A stretch of 7,268 bases of DNA, taken from Bacillota bacterium. GTDB taxonomy: Bacteria > Bacillota > Sulfobacillia > RBS10-35 > JAJYVN01. How positions within the stretch are numbered: the stretch's first letter is position 1; every line of letters starts with the position of its first letter. The position numbers were made by a program, and so were the translations under genes. The DNA is taken from NCBI GenBank assembly GCA_021827805.1, contig JAKAUG010000441.1, positions 1-7,268 on the forward strand, written 5' to 3'. Shown here piece after piece: positions 5,686-7,268 of the stretch. The notes below the pieces were generated by a model, which searched no databases, was not told the origin of the DNA, and was given only the letters and a program-made list of their open reading frames with translations.

Positions 5686-7268
5686 CTATACATCATCCTC
5701 GGCCAGCGTCATGTGGACGATCAACTCCGGCAGGCGTCCCGCCGCCTCCGCGGACTCGACCACGGCCTGGTCGATCGGGCTCCCGAGCCGGGCCAGGATC
5801 TGTCCCTGGGCGTCGTAGATGTCCTGGCCCACCCGCTTGCCGACCAAAAAGGCCATGACATCGGCGCCAACGCCCCCCGCCCGGCGAGCAGCCCGCACGG
5901 TATCGGATACCCCGGGCTGCCGCCGCGGAGCCTCCTGGGCCGCGGCGGGGGAGGCGGTTTCGGCGTCCCTGTCGGCGGCGACCTCCGGCTCCCAGGACGT
6001 CCCGGCCGCCCAGGCAGGTGCCGGGAGCACATCTCCGTCCTCGGAGGCATCGGTCAGAGAGGGCATCTCCCCGGCACCAGACGCGGCGGGCAGCGGAACC
6101 TCGGGGCTCGGGTCCGAAGGGCTGTCCTCCCCTGTACCACGTGGCCCGACGGCGCCGCCGGGCTCGGGCGGCTCGAGGTCGGCCAGCAGGGCATCGAGCG
6201 GAGGCGGCTCCACGGCCTGAGGCCCGAGGTCTGGGTGCACGTCGTCCTCCTCGATCAGGCTCAGCGGCAGCGCCGGCAGGATCTCGGGCCTGGTCGGCGC
6301 ATCCTTCCCGGCGGTCTGCTCCGCAGACGTCGACCCGGCGGCGGGCAGAGGCGCCTCGGCGGGCACCTCGGCCATCTCAGGCTTTGGTCGGGCCTCCGTG
6401 GTACCCTGGGGTTCCACCTCCGCCGCACGGCCCAGCGGCGCGACATCCAGGGTCGCCGCGGCCTCGCGGCCATGGCCCTCGGGGTCCGGCCCGGCCACGA
6501 GCGCCGCGGGTTCGGCGGGCGCTGGGCCCGCCAGGGTGGTGACCCCGGTCTCGCGCGGGGCGGCGCCTCCGGACTCCCGCCCCACCTCCGAGCGCGCGGA
6601 CTCCGCTTCAAAGCGCATCCCTGGCGCGGGGCTCGCGCACGCGGAGACATCGGCCCCTGGGTCCTGCCCTTCCCTGGCCCCCATGGGCACCGCGGAGGCT
6701 ACGGCTTCCGGTCCACCCACGGCGGTGTCCTCGCGCTCCGCCGGCGCCCTGCCCGCGTGCCCCCGCCCCGCCTCCGACCGCGCGGACTCCAGTTCAGCAC
6801 GCCCGCGTGCTTCGGGGCTCGCCGCCTCGGGGTCCGACACCTGGGGCACGTCCTCGCCCGGCGGCGGAGGGTCCAGTCCCCGACCTGGGCCTGCCATGGT
6901 CGCGGACGCAAGGTCGACGACGCGATCCTCCCGCAGGCCTCTGGTTTCGGGGCCGGGGCGCCGCACGACCTGCAGCACACGCCCACCCGGCGGCGGCAGG
7001 TCTTCAACCGGAAGGAAGCGGCACCCCGCACGCACCAGGAGCACCTCGGAGGTCACCGCCAGCACGTCCTGCTCCGGGATGACCCCCAACGCCTGGTCGT
7101 CCTGGGTACACTCATAGCCGGCCACCCGCGGCGGGTCACCCATGACGAGAGCGGCCGTGACCCTGCCCAGCGTCAGCCCGGCGCGACTCTGCACGCGGAG
7201 GTCCAGGAACGGGCCCCACACGCGCGCCGCGCCCCCCTCCAGCCACGTGCTGAGCAGGCGGTCGGTAC
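5686..7268 (-). CDS. PRC-barrel-like protein with long disordered Pro/Ala/Glu-rich centre (5' end open)
   Basis: The frame is open to the right edge, so the start may lie outside. A GTG at 7221 gives 511 residues but would cut into the first strand of the N-terminal domain, so an upstream start is favoured. Numbering from that GTG, residues 1-65 (FLDLRVQSRAGLTLGRVTAA, VAGYEC, ALGVIPEQDVLAV) look like a PRC-barrel, a small beta domain found in ribosome maturation, photosynthetic reaction centre and many unassigned proteins. Residues about 110-440 are low-complexity and rich in Pro, Ala, Glu and Gly, with no membrane helix, signal or coiled coil, and are presumably disordered. The C-terminus (about 452-507: FLVGKRVGQDIYDAQGQIL, then AAGRLPELIVHM) is a second compact beta domain of similar style. 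It heads the glycosyltransferase operon, with its TAG touching the next GTG. A scaffold or adaptor for the glycan machinery is possible, but the function is unknown. Codon use and GC match the neighbours, so the frame is credible despite low complexity. Confidence 0.75.
   Translation of the reverse strand, partial: TDRLLSTWLEGGAARVWGPFLDLRVQSRAGLTLGRVTAALVMGDPPRVAGYECTQDDQALGVIPEQDVLAVTSEVLLVRAGCRFLPVEDLPPPGGRVLQVVRRPGPETRGLREDRVVDLASATMAGPGRGLDPPPPGEDVPQVSDPEAASPEARGRAELESARSEAGRGHAGRAPAEREDTAVGGPEAVASAVPMGAREGQDPGADVSACASPAPGMRFEAESARSEVGRESGGAAPRETGVTTLAGPAPAEPAALVAGPDPEGHGREAAATLDVAPLGRAAEVEPQGTTEARPKPEMAEVPAEAPLPAAGSTSAEQTAGKDAPTRPEILPALPLSLIEEDDVHPDLGPQAVEPPPLDALLADLEPPEPGGAVGPRGTGEDSPSDPSPEVPLPAASGAGEMPSLTDASEDGDVLPAPAWAAGTSWEPEVAADRDAETASPAAAQEAPRRQPGVSDTVRAARRAGGVGADVMAFLVGKRVGQDIYDAQGQILARLGSPIDQAVVESAEAAGRLPELIVHMTLAEDDV
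6576..6616 (-). repeat. 41-base imperfect direct repeat, copy B (inside the PRC-barrel gene)
   Basis: Second copy of the repeat at 6762-6802. It encodes RFEAESARSEVGRE (residues 203-216 from the GTG at 7221). The core ESARSE is identical in both protein units, while the flanks have diverged, so this is an old duplication rather than a recent expansion. Confidence 0.7.
6762..6802 (-). repeat. 41-base imperfect direct repeat, copy A (inside the PRC-barrel gene)
   Basis: This 41-base stretch matches 6576-6616 at about 34 positions, in the same orientation and frame. It encodes the unit RAELESARSEAGRG (residues 141-154 from the GTG at 7221). The copies are 186 bases apart, a multiple of three, which indicates an ancient in-frame tandem or segmental duplication in the disordered centre. 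Confidence 0.7.

Noticed and set aside
6398..7117. Plus-strand frame of 239 codons opposite the PRC-barrel gene
   Set aside because: Ser/Ala/Pro/Gly-rich without any structured segment. The minus-strand frame carries structured ends and is joined to the operon, so it is preferred, although the low complexity of both makes this less certain than elsewhere.
1..7268. CRISPR array, tRNA or rRNA gene, insertion sequence, attachment site
   Set aside because: No regularly spaced repeats, cloverleaf, transposase motif or terminal inverted repeats were found on either strand; nearly every base is within a coding frame.

Overview
GC-rich bacterial DNA (about 70% G+C by eye) carrying one end of a surface-polysaccharide locus. 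There are six genes or gene remnants and almost no non-coding sequence. Reliance on GTG/TTG starts and purine-rich ribosome binding sites fits a high-GC bacterium. A GC-rich Bacillota lineage (Thermaerobacter, Symbiobacterium or Limnochordia type) is a guess from the style of the proteins; a Chloroflexota or actinobacterial source is not excluded.

Layout: two plus-strand genes (1-1519) face four minus-strand genes (7268 down to 1459). On the plus strand are the C-terminal part of an unrecognised multi-pass membrane protein and then a polysaccharide deacetylase of the DUF3473/exosortase-associated type. The deacetylase is damaged: it has a frameshift and at least three conserved blocks missing near its N-terminus. 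The minus-strand genes form a tight operon, in transcription order: a long PRC-barrel-like protein with a disordered centre (open at the right edge of the window), a family 2 glycosyltransferase, a PelF-type family 4 glycosyltransferase with an extra C-terminal helical extension, and a flippase of the MurJ/MviN superfamily. Gene junctions are 0, 2 and 31 bases. The two gene sets overlap tail to tail by 61 bases (1459-1519).

How they could work together (inference): the GT2 and PelF-like enzymes build a lipid-linked or nascent glycan at the cytoplasmic face, the MurJ-like protein moves it across the membrane, and the plus-strand membrane protein and deacetylase acted on the outer face. The set resembles a Pel locus in logic (PelF + flippase + deacetylase). 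However, the flippase is MurJ-type rather than PelG, and no PelD or PelE is visible. The flippase has also lost several charged residues needed for lipid II transport in E. coli MurJ, which points to another substrate. The PRC-barrel protein at the head of the operon is the least explained component. No tRNA, rRNA, CRISPR array, insertion sequence or convincing terminator was seen, and the promoters of both transcription units appear to lie outside the window.
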